Below are positions 26,423-34,454 of a DNA stretch of 64,000 bases, piece after piece. Position 1 is the first letter of the stretch, and the number at the start of each line of letters is the position of its first letter. The DNA is from QHXQ01 sp045807745 (GTDB taxonomy: Bacteria; Acidobacteriota; Blastocatellia; Pyrinomonadales; Pyrinomonadaceae), in contig JBJMGT010000031.1 in the NCBI GenBank assembly GCA_045807745.1, positions 1 to 64,000 on the forward strand, written 5' to 3'. A program made the translations under genes and the position numbers. The notes beneath the pieces were generated by a model. That model had not been told where the DNA came from. It searched no databases and saw only the letters and a program-made list of their open reading frames with translations.

Positions 26423-27869
26423 AGAGCAAACCAACGCGCCGGCCGCAGGCCTGCTCGTCAGTCGGCTGCGGCGCGACCTCGGCACGGTCGAATCTTATGC
26501 CGCGCTCATCGGCATACTGATCGGGGCCGGCATCTTCACGGTGACGAGCCGCGCGTGGGCGTTGACCGGGCCCAGCGTGATCCTCGGTTACGTCGTCCTG
26601 CTGCCGGTCATCCTCGCCACGTCCGTGCCCTACGCTGCTTTCCTCTCGACGCCGTTGGGGCGCGCGCCGGGCGGCGAGTACACGCACATCTCGCGCACGC
26701 TCGGCGGGCAGCGGATTGCCTTCATCGGCTCGTGGCTCAAGATCATCTCTTACATCGGCGCGCTGACATTTCTCGCCAGCGCCTTGGCCGATTACGTGAT
26801 CCAATTCGTCGGCGGCCAGCTAAGCGCGGATACATTTCGCCTGCCGCTGGCGTTGGCGGGCCTGATCTTTTTCTACCTCGTGCATGTCGTCGGCGTGCGC
26901 TGGTTCGGGCGCATACAGGTGACGATGTGCGCGCTGCTCGGTCTGTCGCTCATCGTGCTGATCGGGCCGGGTCTGTTAGCCATTAAGCCGGCCAACTATC
27001 AGCCATTCATCACACATGGCGGCGCAGGTTTCGCGGCGAGTCTCATTCCGCTCTTCTTCTCTTACGCCGGATTCGAGTCGCTCGCGCAGACGGCGGGCGA
27101 GGTGAAAGACAGCACGCGCCGGCTGCCGCTGATTTTTCTAAAAGGCATCGGTATAACGGCCGTCATCTATGTGCTCATGTCCGCGGTCGCATTCGGCGTG
27201 TTGCCGGGCGCGCGTTTGCAGGTCAGCAATGCGCCGATGGCGGAAGTCGCCAGCATCTATTTACCGTTCGGCGCGGCCTTGTTCGTTACCTTCGGCGCGG
27301 TCATGGCGCTGACGACCTCGCTCAACTCGACGATGCTCGTGCCCTCGCGCCTCGCGCTCATCCTGGCGCGCGACGGCTTAGCGCCCGGCTGGGTCGGCGC
27401 GGTCAACGCGCACACCGGCACGCCGATTCGCGGTCTCACGCTGACGCTTGCGGCCGCCGTCTTGCTGCTCGTCAGCGGCCAACTCGCGCTGGCGCTGAAC
27501 GTCGCCGTCATCGCGCTCGTGATCCTCTACTTTCTGCACAGTCTTGTCTTCCTCCTGCTGCCGCGCCGGAATCCAAAACTCTTCAGCCTGATCACAGTGC
27601 CCATTCCCTTGTGGCTGCAACGCGCCGCGGCCTTGCTTTCAGTTTTAGCCATGGGCGGTCTCATCTTGGTGCAGGCAGTCGCAGACCTGCGGGCGCTGCA
27701 AGCGAAAAGTTTCCGGCAAAGGATCGGCAACCATTCGTTGACGAGCATGGAGTTGGTCTTAGCGTGGGGGCTGGTCGGCGCGGCGCTCTACTTTTACGGG
27801 CGCTGGCGCGGCACGCACGTTGACGGTGCGCGCTTGGCCGCAATTGAGTTTGACCAAGAGAGAGAATAG
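26409..27869 (+). CDS. APC-superfamily amino acid/amine permease
   Basis: 486 residues with about 12 hydrophobic helices. The first helix has the APC signature GIGAGIF-like (ALIGILIGAGIFTVTSRA), and the SYAGFESLAQTAGEVKDSTR segment in helix 6 is the usual conserved region of the family. It should carry an amino acid, amine or related compound across the inner membrane; the substrate cannot be told. The start overlaps the preceding hydrolase fusion by 14 nt, so translational coupling is likely. The downstream SDR fragment follows 8 nt after its stop. Confidence 0.88.
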   Translation: MAANKEQTNAPAAGLLVSRLRRDLGTVESYAALIGILIGAGIFTVTSRAWALTGPSVILGYVVLLPVILATSVPYAAFLSTPLGRAPGGEYTHISRTLGGQRIAFIGSWLKIISYIGALTFLASALADYVIQFVGGQLSADTFRLPLALAGLIFFYLVHVVGVRWFGRIQVTMCALLGLSLIVLIGPGLLAIKPANYQPFITHGGAGFAASLIPLFFSYAGFESLAQTAGEVKDSTRRLPLIFLKGIGITAVIYVLMSAVAFGVLPGARLQVSNAPMAEVASIYLPFGAALFVTFGAVMALTTSLNSTMLVPSRLALILARDGLAPGWVGAVNAHTGTPIRGLTLTLAAAVLLLVSGQLALALNVAVIALVILYFLHSLVFLLLPRRNPKLFSLITVPIPLWLQRAAALLSVLAMGGLILVQAVADLRALQAKSFRQRIGNHSLTSMELVLAWGLVGAALYFYGRWRGTHVDGARLAAIEFDQERE

Positions 27870-27877
27870 GAGCAGCG

Positions 27878-28030
27878 ATGGAACTTGCAGGCAAGAGAGT
27901 GCTGGTGACGGGCGCGAATCGCGGTCTCGGCCGCGCGCTGGCGCTGGCGTGCGAAGCGCGCGCGGTGCTGGCGGGTCTCAAGCCCGATCCGCTGGCCATG
28001 GAACAAGCTTGCGCGCAACACCGGGCTTGA
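27878..28030 (+). pseudogene. truncated short-chain dehydrogenase remnant
   Basis: A 50-codon frame opens with ribosome site AGGAGC and MELAGKRVLVTGANRGLGRA, the NAD(P)-binding start of a classical SDR (TGxNRGLG). After about 27 residues it jumps to an unrelated-looking tail (AVLAGLKPDPLAMEQA) and stops. A full SDR needs about 250 residues with a YxxxK motif, which is absent. It appears to be the 5' end of an SDR gene joined to its 3' end by a deletion that kept the frame. A tiny functional peptide is less likely. Confidence 0.75.
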
Positions 28031-28035
28031 ATGTG

Positions 28036-29193
28036 ATGTCTGAAGCAAACTTCAATCGACGGCGCGAAGAGTTCCCGACGTTGGCGGCGGGGATTCATTT
28101 GTTGAGCCACAGCCTCGGCCCCGTGCCGCGGGCAGCGCGGGCGGCGATGTTGGCTTACACGGATGCTTGGGAGCACCACACCAGCGAAGATGCGTGGGCG
28201 ACGAGTTGGTGGGAACTCTCTGCGCGCGTCGGCGATCAACTGGCGCGTGTGCTCGGCGCAGCGCCCGGCTCGGTGCAGGTGCAACCGAACGCCTCCATTG
28301 CCCTGTCGGCCGTCGCGTCCTGCTTCGACTTCGGCGCGAGCAAGCGCAACAAGGTGGTCACGACGGCACTGGATTTTCCTTCGATGGGCTACATCTGGGC
28401 CGCGCAGCAACGTTTGGGCGCGCACGTCCACGTCGTTCCGTCGGACGACGGCATCAGCACACCTTTAGAGCGCATCCTCGCCAGCATAGACGAGACGACC
28501 TGTCTGGTTGCTTTGTCACACACTTCGTATCGCAGCTCTTATCGCGTCGATGCGCGGGCGATTGTCGAACGGGCGCACAAGGTGGGCGCACTCGTCCTGC
28601 TGGACGTGTACCAGTCGGCGGGCGTGTTGGTGTTGGACGCGGCCGGGTGGGAGGTCGATTTCCTGATCGGCGGCACGATCAAATGGCTGTGCGGCGGGCC
28701 GGCATGCGGCTATCTCTACGTGCGCCCCGCGCTGCACAGCGAGTTGCAGCCGCGCCTCACGGGCTGGGTGGCGCACGAACAACCCTTCGCTTTCGCCAGC
28801 GAACTGCGTTACGCGGATTCCATCCGCCGGTTCGCGCAAGGCACGCCGAACATTCCCGGTCTCCACTCATGCTTGGCAGGGCTGCAAATCATCGAAGAGG
28901 TCGGGCTGCCCTTGATTGCCTCGGAGTCGCAACGCAGAACCGCGTGGATGGTCGAGTACGCGCTGGCGCACGGCTGGCAGTTGCACAGTCCATTAAGCAG
29001 CGCCGCGCGCGGCGGTTCGATCATGATCGGGGTCGCGGATGCACCGGACATGGTGGCGCGGCTGGCGGAGCGCAAGGTCTTCGTTGATTGGCGACCCGGC
29101 GTGGGCCTCCGCATGTCGCCTCATTTCTTCAACACCGACGAAGAGGTACACGCAGCGATGGAAATTCTAAAAGCAGTGATGAGTGACAAGTGA
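28036..29193 (+). CDS. kynureninase-like PLP enzyme (aminotransferase class V)
   Basis: 386 residues. The fold-type-I PLP enzyme pattern is visible: LDVYQSAGVLVLD supplies the Asp contacting the pyridine ring, and IGGTIKWLCGGPACGYLYVR carries the Lys that forms the Schiff base. HLLSHSLGPVP at the N-terminus and the overall order match kynureninase and related class-V enzymes, which cleave or transfer at the beta/alpha carbon of amino acids. True kynureninase activity is not assured. ATG 28036 lies 5 nt after the SDR remnant stop, and an in-frame GTG (28033) is alternative. It ends just before a convergent bicupin gene. Confidence 0.85.
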   Translation: MSEANFNRRREEFPTLAAGIHLLSHSLGPVPRAARAAMLAYTDAWEHHTSEDAWATSWWELSARVGDQLARVLGAAPGSVQVQPNASIALSAVASCFDFGASKRNKVVTTALDFPSMGYIWAAQQRLGAHVHVVPSDDGISTPLERILASIDETTCLVALSHTSYRSSYRVDARAIVERAHKVGALVLLDVYQSAGVLVLDAAGWEVDFLIGGTIKWLCGGPACGYLYVRPALHSELQPRLTGWVAHEQPFAFASELRYADSIRRFAQGTPNIPGLHSCLAGLQIIEEVGLPLIASESQRRTAWMVEYALAHGWQLHSPLSSAARGGSIMIGVADAPDMVARLAERKVFVDWRPGVGLRMSPHFFNTDEEVHAAMEILKAVMSDK

Positions 29194-29214
29194 CGAGTTA
29201 GAACTTCTTACCCA

Positions 29215-29985
29215 TCATTCGCCAGTACTTTCATACCGCACGCTGGGACTGCCCGCCGGATAGAACACGCCGAGGAGTCTGAGTTCGTCAGCGCCCGTAT
29301 TCTCGACGCAGTGTACCTGCCGCTTAGGTAGATAGATGCACGAGCCTGCGCTGATGGGCGTGCTGGTCGCGCCCGCCCACATGCGCCCTGTCCCGCGTAG
29401 GATAAACAGCACCTCTTCGTAGTGGTGAAAATGATCGGGCGCGCGACCGGGCGGAATCGAGCCGACAAACTGTGTGACCTGTGTGTTGCCGATTTCCGTA
29501 TCGACCAGCACGCGATACCAACGGTCGGCCGTCGGCACGGCGGCGCGGTCGGCGAGCCGCGCGATGGGTTCGTGCGCAGGTGGCTTTGCTGTCGCAGGCT
29601 GTGCCGTGCGCGCCGGCCCGGTCTCTGCTCCGGCCAGCGGCTCCGGGCATTGCGAGCTGATGAGGACGAGCGGCGCGGGGCCAGGGTTCGTCACGCTCAA
29701 GGTTGCACCCGGTCGCAGATAGAGGCCCGTCTCCGGCCCAACCGGATAAGCGCGGCCGGCAATATGGACAGTCGCCGCGCCGCTCAGCACGTAAAAGATT
29801 TCGTCGCACTCGGCGTTGCGCAGTGCCGGCGACCGACCGGGCGCAAATTCCAGCACGCGCAGCGAAATGGCCTCGGCCCCGACACGCCGCCCCACCTGCG
29901 GCCAAATGCGCAACGGCCCGCGCACTTCGGGCGTGCCCTCTTGCATGGCGGAGACTCGACAACCGCCCGCTAACACTACCGCCAT
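29215..29985 (-). CDS. two-cupin-domain protein
   Basis: 256 residues with two cupin barrels. The first (about 50-110) lacks a clear two-His metal motif; the second (about 165-245) has the pattern DHFHHYEEVLFILRGTGRMW with His and Glu ligands and a later HCVENTG His. Such bicupins can be sugar or small-molecule isomerases, oxygenases or simple binding proteins; the reaction cannot be chosen here. The start at ATG 29985 follows AAGGAGAG; a GTG at 29991 abuts that site and is too close. The convergent kynureninase-like gene ends 22 nt away. Words resembling GTGACAAGTGACGAG lie at 29178-29200. Confidence 0.8.
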   Translation of the reverse strand: MAVVLAGGCRVSAMQEGTPEVRGPLRIWPQVGRRVGAEAISLRVLEFAPGRSPALRNAECDEIFYVLSGAATVHIAGRAYPVGPETGLYLRPGATLSVTNPGPAPLVLISSQCPEPLAGAETGPARTAQPATAKPPAHEPIARLADRAAVPTADRWYRVLVDTEIGNTQVTQFVGSIPPGRAPDHFHHYEEVLFILRGTGRMWAGATSTPISAGSCIYLPKRQVHCVENTGADELRLLGVFYPAGSPSVRYESTGE

Positions 29986-30071
29986 TCGCACCTCTCCTTG
30001 CGCATCAGCTTGAGCGCAGACAAGTCTATGCCTTCAATGGTCAGGCCAGCAGCCCGCATGAGCGTTGCTCT

Positions 30072-30470
30072 TTACTCCGCCTTGGCGAGATCGAGAATGG
30101 CCGAGTTGATGCAATAACGCAGATGCGTGGGTTGCGGGCCGTCGTCGAAGACGTGCCCGAGATGCGCGCCACAACTGGCGCACAAGACCTCTGTGCGCAC
30201 CATCCCGTGGCTGGTATCGACTTCTGTGCGCACATTGTCCTCGGCAGTCGGCGCGGTGAAGCTCGGCCAGCCGCAGCCCGAATCGAACTTCGCGTCGGAG
30301 CTAAACAACTCGTTGCCGCAAGCCACGCATTTATAAGTGCCGCTCTCTTTCGAGTTGTGATACTGGCCCGTGAACGGCCGCTCCGTGCCCTTTTGCCGGG
30401 CCACGCGGTACTGTTCCGGCGTGAGTTGCTGCCGCCACTCTTCATCAGTCTTGCTAACTTTATCTTTCAT
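30072..30470 (-). CDS. msrB: peptide methionine (R)-S-oxide reductase MsrB
   Basis: 132 residues. It reduces methionine-R-sulfoxide in proteins. The two zinc CxxC pairs (CVAC near residue 47 and CASC near 97), the GCGWPSF motif and the catalytic Cys in RYCINSA are all in place, so the enzyme should be active. No export signal is seen, so it is likely cytoplasmic. It is a single-gene unit followed on the minus strand by its own stretch before the bicupin gene. A 28-bp palindrome lies just upstream. Confidence 0.97.
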   Translation of the reverse strand: MKDKVSKTDEEWRQQLTPEQYRVARQKGTERPFTGQYHNSKESGTYKCVACGNELFSSDAKFDSGCGWPSFTAPTAEDNVRTEVDTSHGMVRTEVLCASCGAHLGHVFDDGPQPTHLRYCINSAILDLAKAE

Positions 30471-30486
30471 CTAACGTCCCTCCGGG

Positions 30487-30560
30487 TCAGAACCGCCTGC
30501 GGTAGCGGGCGGGTCTTAGTTGCGTGAGCACTACCCGCCCGCTACCGCAGGCGGTTCTGA
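30487..30560. repeat. 28-bp-arm palindrome (CCGCCTGCGGTAGCGGGCGG type)
   Basis: Perfect inverted repeat: 30487-30514 with 30533-30560, 18-nt loop. It lies between the divergent msrB and GGQ release-factor genes, so it does not act as a terminator for either. The sequence looks like an interspersed palindrome, of a different word family from those at 12666 and 44316. Confidence 0.85.
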
Positions 30561-30621
30561 CTGCATCTCGTCGTACATTATCCCATATCAAGTTACTTTA
30601 GCCGCACTTGTCGGCGTGTCC

Positions 30622-30649
30622 TTTGCGATCAGTTTAATTGCGTTACAAT
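30622..30649 (+). promoter_or_regulatory. candidate promoter of the GGQ protein gene
   Basis: TACAAT at 30644-30649 fits a -10 hexamer; TTTGCG at 30622-30627 lies 16 nt upstream as a weak -35. It is 36 nt before the ATG at 30686. Confidence 0.4.
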
Positions 30650-30685
30650 AACGGTCGCAATCAGCAGCGCGATTAAGAGGTAGTC

Positions 30686-31033
30686 ATGATCTCATTGCCG
30701 GCTTCAGACGAAGACCTGTTGCGGGAATGCAAGGTGGACACGTTTCGGGCCAGCGGCCCCGGCGGGCAGCACGTCAACAAGACGGAGAGCGCTATCCGGC
30801 TCACACATCTGCCGACGGGCCTCGTCGTGACCTGCCGGCAGGAGCGCAGCCAACACCAGAATAAAGCGCTCTGTCTGCGCAAACTGCGCGCGCGGGTTGA
30901 GCAATTAAATCATCGGCCGGCTAAGCGTGTGCCCACGCGCGTCCCGCGCAGCGCGAAACGGCGCACGCTCGAAGCAAAGACGCGGCGCGCACAGATCAAG
31001 CGGCTACGCGCCAAGCCGACGGTGGATGATTGA
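30686..31033 (+). CDS. short GGQ release-factor-like protein
   Basis: 115 residues. It contains only the catalytic domain of class-I release factors, with GPGGQHVNKTESAIRL (about residues 24-39) and a basic C-terminal tail (RVPRSAKRRTLEAKTRRAQ). This arrangement is that of ArfB/YaeJ or the related PrfH-like proteins, which free peptides from stalled or damaged ribosomes by hydrolysing peptidyl-tRNA. No codon-recognition domain is present. It may be ArfB, but the tail should be compared before the name is used. AAGAGG sits upstream of ATG 30686. tmRNA is also in this window, so two rescue routes may exist. Confidence 0.85.
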   Translation: MISLPASDEDLLRECKVDTFRASGPGGQHVNKTESAIRLTHLPTGLVVTCRQERSQHQNKALCLRKLRARVEQLNHRPAKRVPTRVPRSAKRRTLEAKTRRAQIKRLRAKPTVDD

Positions 31034-31097
31034 ACATGCCTCGCGGGCCGTTCGTCCGGCCCCCGAGGTGTTATCATCAGCGCGAAGGAGACGTTAA

Positions 31098-31454
31098 ATG
31101 ATCACTGTCGCGAATCGCATTTATGTGCAGCCGGAGTATGCCGCCGCCTTCGAGGCGCGCTTCCGCGAGCGGGCCGGTCTCGTGGACAAGATGCCCGGCT
31201 TCATCTCAAACCACGTCCTGCGCCCGGTCAACGAGGGTGACCCATACGTGGTCTTCACGTTCTGGCAGAGCCGGCAGGATTTTCTCAACTGGGTACGCTC
31301 GGACGAGTTCGTTAAGGGCCACGCCCAATCCGGCACGCTGCCGAAAGAGGCTTTCTCGCAAGCAAACGTCCTTGAGATGCACGAGGTCGTACAGGATTCG
31401 ACCCGGCCCGATTTACAGCCAGAGCCGCCCGGCGGCCCATTTCGCATGCACTAA
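31098..31454 (+). CDS. IsdG/HmoA-like heme-degrading monooxygenase
   Basis: 118 residues, an antibiotic-biosynthesis-monooxygenase-fold protein. Asn6, Trp65 and His75 fall at the positions of the Asn-Trp-His set of IsdG-type heme oxygenases, with FTFWQSRQDFLNWVRS and FVKGH around them, supporting heme binding and degradation rather than a generic monooxygenase. These enzymes break heme to release iron. AAGGAG lies before ATG 31098. The product is cytoplasmic and would form a dimer. The neighbouring genes give no iron-uptake context, so the link to heme is based on the residues. Confidence 0.8.
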   Translation: MITVANRIYVQPEYAAAFEARFRERAGLVDKMPGFISNHVLRPVNEGDPYVVFTFWQSRQDFLNWVRSDEFVKGHAQSGTLPKEAFSQANVLEMHEVVQDSTRPDLQPEPPGGPFRMH

Positions 31455-31496
31455 GCGCGCGCCGAACGCGTTCTATCAAGCTCAGCACAATCTAAT

Positions 31497-32102
31497 ATGC
31501 ACGACAACAGTTCGCAGCTAAACAATGAACGAGCAACCACACGGCGCGCGGGCAATGTGTGGCAGGGGTTGGTGGCCGGTGTCGTCGGTGGGCTGGTTGC
31601 GTCATGGACGATGAATCAGTTTCAAGCGCTCTTGAGTGAACTGGCCGCGGGCGAAGAGCGAGCGCACGGCGCGCAGTCCATGCAGCAAGGCTCGCCTGAG
31701 CACGGCATCGGGCGCGCGTTGCAGGCGCGTGGGCGCGACGAGCCGGACGACAACGCAGCGACGCGCGCGGCGAACGCCGTGGCGGAGCTTGGCTTCGACG
31801 AGCATCTGACGAAGAGCGAGAAAGAAGTCGGCGGGGCCATCGCGCACTATGCGATGGGCGTTACGTCAGGCGCAATCTACGGCGTAGCGGCCGAGTTGTG
31901 GCCGGTCTCGACCACTGGTTTGGGTCTGCCGTTCGGCGCTGCGGTCTGGGCCGGCGCGGACGAGGGGCTAGTGCCCGCGCTCGGTCTCTCGCGCTCGCCG
32001 GCCGAATATCCACTCACAGTCCACGCCTATGCTTTCGCCTCACATCTTGTCTACGGTCTGACCACAGAGGTTGTCCGCCGAGCGGTGCGGGCAGCGTTGT
32101 GA
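31497..32102 (+). CDS. DUF1440/YagU-like inner-membrane protein
   Basis: 201 residues with hydrophobic segments near residues 22-42, 115-135, 140-160 and 173-195. The GLVAGVVGGLVASWTMNQFQ opening, HYAMGVTSGAIYGVAAE, and the C-terminal segment match DUF1440/YagU-type proteins, whose role is unclear; YagU has been linked to acid resistance in E. coli. A hydrophilic insert (about 48-105) is longer than usual. The start at 31497 has no strong ribosome site. It is convergent with the ABC exporter. Confidence 0.75.
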   Translation: MHDNSSQLNNERATTRRAGNVWQGLVAGVVGGLVASWTMNQFQALLSELAAGEERAHGAQSMQQGSPEHGIGRALQARGRDEPDDNAATRAANAVAELGFDEHLTKSEKEVGGAIAHYAMGVTSGAIYGVAAELWPVSTTGLGLPFGAAVWAGADEGLVPALGLSRSPAEYPLTVHAYAFASHLVYGLTTEVVRRAVRAAL

Positions 32103-32148
32103 GCGGGGCGGCGCAGACTGCGCGGCCAATGAAGGGAAGTTGATCGCC

Positions 32149-33993
32149 TTAATGCTTGTCTTGACTCGTGGCTGATGTGGCCGCTAAATCGTCGAGCGGT
32201 TCTTCTTGCCGAAATTGGATCTCATAAAGCTCGGCGTAGAGACCACCGCGCGCGAGTAGTTCCTGATGCGTGCCGCGTTCAACCACTCGGCCCTCGTTGA
32301 TGACGAAGATCACGTCGGCCCGCGTGATCGTCGCCAGCCGATGGGCGATGACGATTGATGTCTTACCCTCCATCAAACGCGCGAGAGCATCGAAGACCAG
32401 CTCTTCCGACGCCGCGTCAAGCCCCGAAGAAGGTTCGTCAAGAATGAGGATCGGCGCGTTGCGGATGATGGCACGCGCGATGGCAATGCGTTGGCGCTGC
32501 CCGCCGGAGAGCGTCGCACCGCGCTCGCCGATGATCGTGTCGTAGCCTTCCGCCAACTCCTCGATAAACTCGTGTGCGTTGGCCAATTTGGCGGCACGGA
32601 TGATCTCTTCGTGTCTGGCTTCCGGCCGGCCGTAAGCGATGTTTTGCCAGACCGGCGCGCGAAAGAGCAGCGACTCTTGCAGTACGAAACTGATCTGCTG
32701 GCGGAGCGATTTCAACTTGAAGCGGCGGACATCCGTGCCGTCAACTTTCACGCACCCTGAGAGCGGATCGTAGAAGCGCGGAATGAGACTGACGATGGTC
32801 GTCTTGCCCGCGCCGGTTGGGCCGACGAGGGCTGCCACCTGACCGGGTTCGATCTGCAAACTAATATCTGTGAGCACCGGCCGATCCTGCTCGTAGCCGA
32901 AAGAGACGTGCTCGAATTCGATCTGCCCTTTGAACTGGGGCGCTCTGCGCGCGCCCGGCAGATTGCGCACCAGTCGCTCAGTCTCTAACACTTCCCGTAT
33001 GCGCTCGAAGCCCACAATCGCCTTCGACACCGTGTCGGTCATCTTGGACAGTTGCCGCATCGGCTTATACATCTTGCCGAGGTAGAGGAAGAAGACCAGG
33101 AGCGCGCCCGCGCTGAGTTGCCCTGTGATGACGAGCCGCGCGCCGTACCAGACCACTAGACACGTGCCAATGGCGACGACGATCTCAACGATGGGCGGCA
33201 GCAGCGCCTTTAAGCTACGCGCGCGCAGAGCGATCTCGACGCTCTCCAAACTCTCTTGCTCGAACCGCCGCTGCTCATAGTCTTCGCGCGTGAACGCCTG
33301 CACCACGCGAATTGATGAGAGGACTTCTTGCAACACGGAGATGACTTCGCCCTCTTTGCTCCTGACCGCGCGCGAAGCTTTTTTGATCCGCCGCGTAAAG
33401 CTGTAGACGACCAGAAAGAGCACGGGCGCAACGGAGAGCGCGATCAACGTGAATCGCCAGTTGAGATAAAACATCACGCCGATCATGCCCGCGAGCGTGA
33501 GGACGTTGACGACCATGCCGAGCAGCACCGATGAGACGAGACTCTGGATCGCGTCGATGTCGCTCGTCACGCGGCTGATCAGATCGCCCGTCCGTTTCTG
33601 ATCGTGATAAGCGAGCGACAAACGTTGGATGTGGTAATAGAGCATGCGGCGCAGGTCGTGCATGACCCATTGCCCGACGCTGGTGGTGAGGTAGTCTTCC
33701 GTGTAACTGCTGATCGCGCCGACGATGGCGATGGCGAGCACCGCAACAGCCGCGAAGCTCAACACGGCCAGCTTATCGCGGCCCAGCGTGGCATGAATAA
33801 GATCGGCCAGCCAGCCGGGCATGCGCTTCGAACCTAAGACGTAATCGAAGATGATCTTTAAGGGCCAAGGCTCTAACAAGTCCGTGCCGCTCTCGCCGAT
33901 GACCGCAAGGAAAGCAAGGCTGAGCGCCTTCCAGTGCGGGCGGAGCAGATGTGTGATCTGAATCTTCCTTCGCTTCATCGGCGCTGGACTCAT
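32149..33993 (-). CDS. MsbA/MDR-type ABC exporter half-transporter
   Basis: 614 residues from ATG 33993. An N-terminal transmembrane domain of about six helices (to about residue 320) is fused to an ATPase domain: Walker A GPTGAGKTT, Q-loop FVLQE, signature LSGGQRQRIAIARA, Walker B ILILDEPSSGLD and the switch His in IAHRLAT. It should work as a homodimer exporting lipids, drugs or peptides. The substrate is not known. No strong ribosome site decides between ATG 33993, ATG 33978 and the upstream TTG 34029. Confidence 0.93.
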   Translation of the reverse strand: MSPAPMKRRKIQITHLLRPHWKALSLAFLAVIGESGTDLLEPWPLKIIFDYVLGSKRMPGWLADLIHATLGRDKLAVLSFAAVAVLAIAIVGAISSYTEDYLTTSVGQWVMHDLRRMLYYHIQRLSLAYHDQKRTGDLISRVTSDIDAIQSLVSSVLLGMVVNVLTLAGMIGVMFYLNWRFTLIALSVAPVLFLVVYSFTRRIKKASRAVRSKEGEVISVLQEVLSSIRVVQAFTREDYEQRRFEQESLESVEIALRARSLKALLPPIVEIVVAIGTCLVVWYGARLVITGQLSAGALLVFFLYLGKMYKPMRQLSKMTDTVSKAIVGFERIREVLETERLVRNLPGARRAPQFKGQIEFEHVSFGYEQDRPVLTDISLQIEPGQVAALVGPTGAGKTTIVSLIPRFYDPLSGCVKVDGTDVRRFKLKSLRQQISFVLQESLLFRAPVWQNIAYGRPEARHEEIIRAAKLANAHEFIEELAEGYDTIIGERGATLSGGQRQRIAIARAIIRNAPILILDEPSSGLDAASEELVFDALARLMEGKTSIVIAHRLATITRADVIFVINEGRVVERGTHQELLARGGLYAELYEIQFRQEEPLDDLAATSATSQDKH

Positions 33994-34454
33994 CTTTAAT
34001 CTGTCTGCTGGGTTAGGGCAACGAAGCAATCATACGTTAGATGATGAGCAAGCCGGTAGGGAATAGCAGTAGTTGACTGAGGTTTGGTGTGTAGTGCGCG
34101 GCCGGTGTTGCGTGTGAGCGGAAGTTGCCGCGCCGGATTTGGGCGCAAGCATGAAAACCGTTCAGTAGTCAGCGCGACAGTTTGCGCAAGCCACAACGGC
34201 CGGCGGGTGTAAGTGTTGCAATACTGAGCTTTTCCCATAGGCTGCGGGGCGGCGTCAGGTTGGAATAGTGATTGCTAATAGCAGAAAGCCGGGCAGGTCT
34301 TTCGCGTTATTACGCCCGCCGGTAGTATGCTCTAAGGCAACGTGCAGCCGTGAAATGAATACAAACGATTGATAGTCGTTCCCCCATCAGCCCCCGAATC
34401 GTGACACGTATAGTCGGCCCGCGACGGCCGGATAGACGAGCACAGGGTAGTTGC
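33994..34454. other. divergent intergenic region before ppk
   Basis: 461 nt between the ABC exporter start and ppk1. It must hold both promoters. TAGTAT at 34322-34327 is a possible -10 for ppk but has only a poor upstream partner. AGGGT at 34444-34448 is the likely ppk ribosome site. I see no hairpin, tandem repeat or convincing small ORF. Confidence 0.4.

Noticed and set aside
27820..28035. 5' extension of the kynureninase-like frame
   Set aside because: It overlaps the permease end and the SDR remnant in other frames, and its composition is not protein-like.
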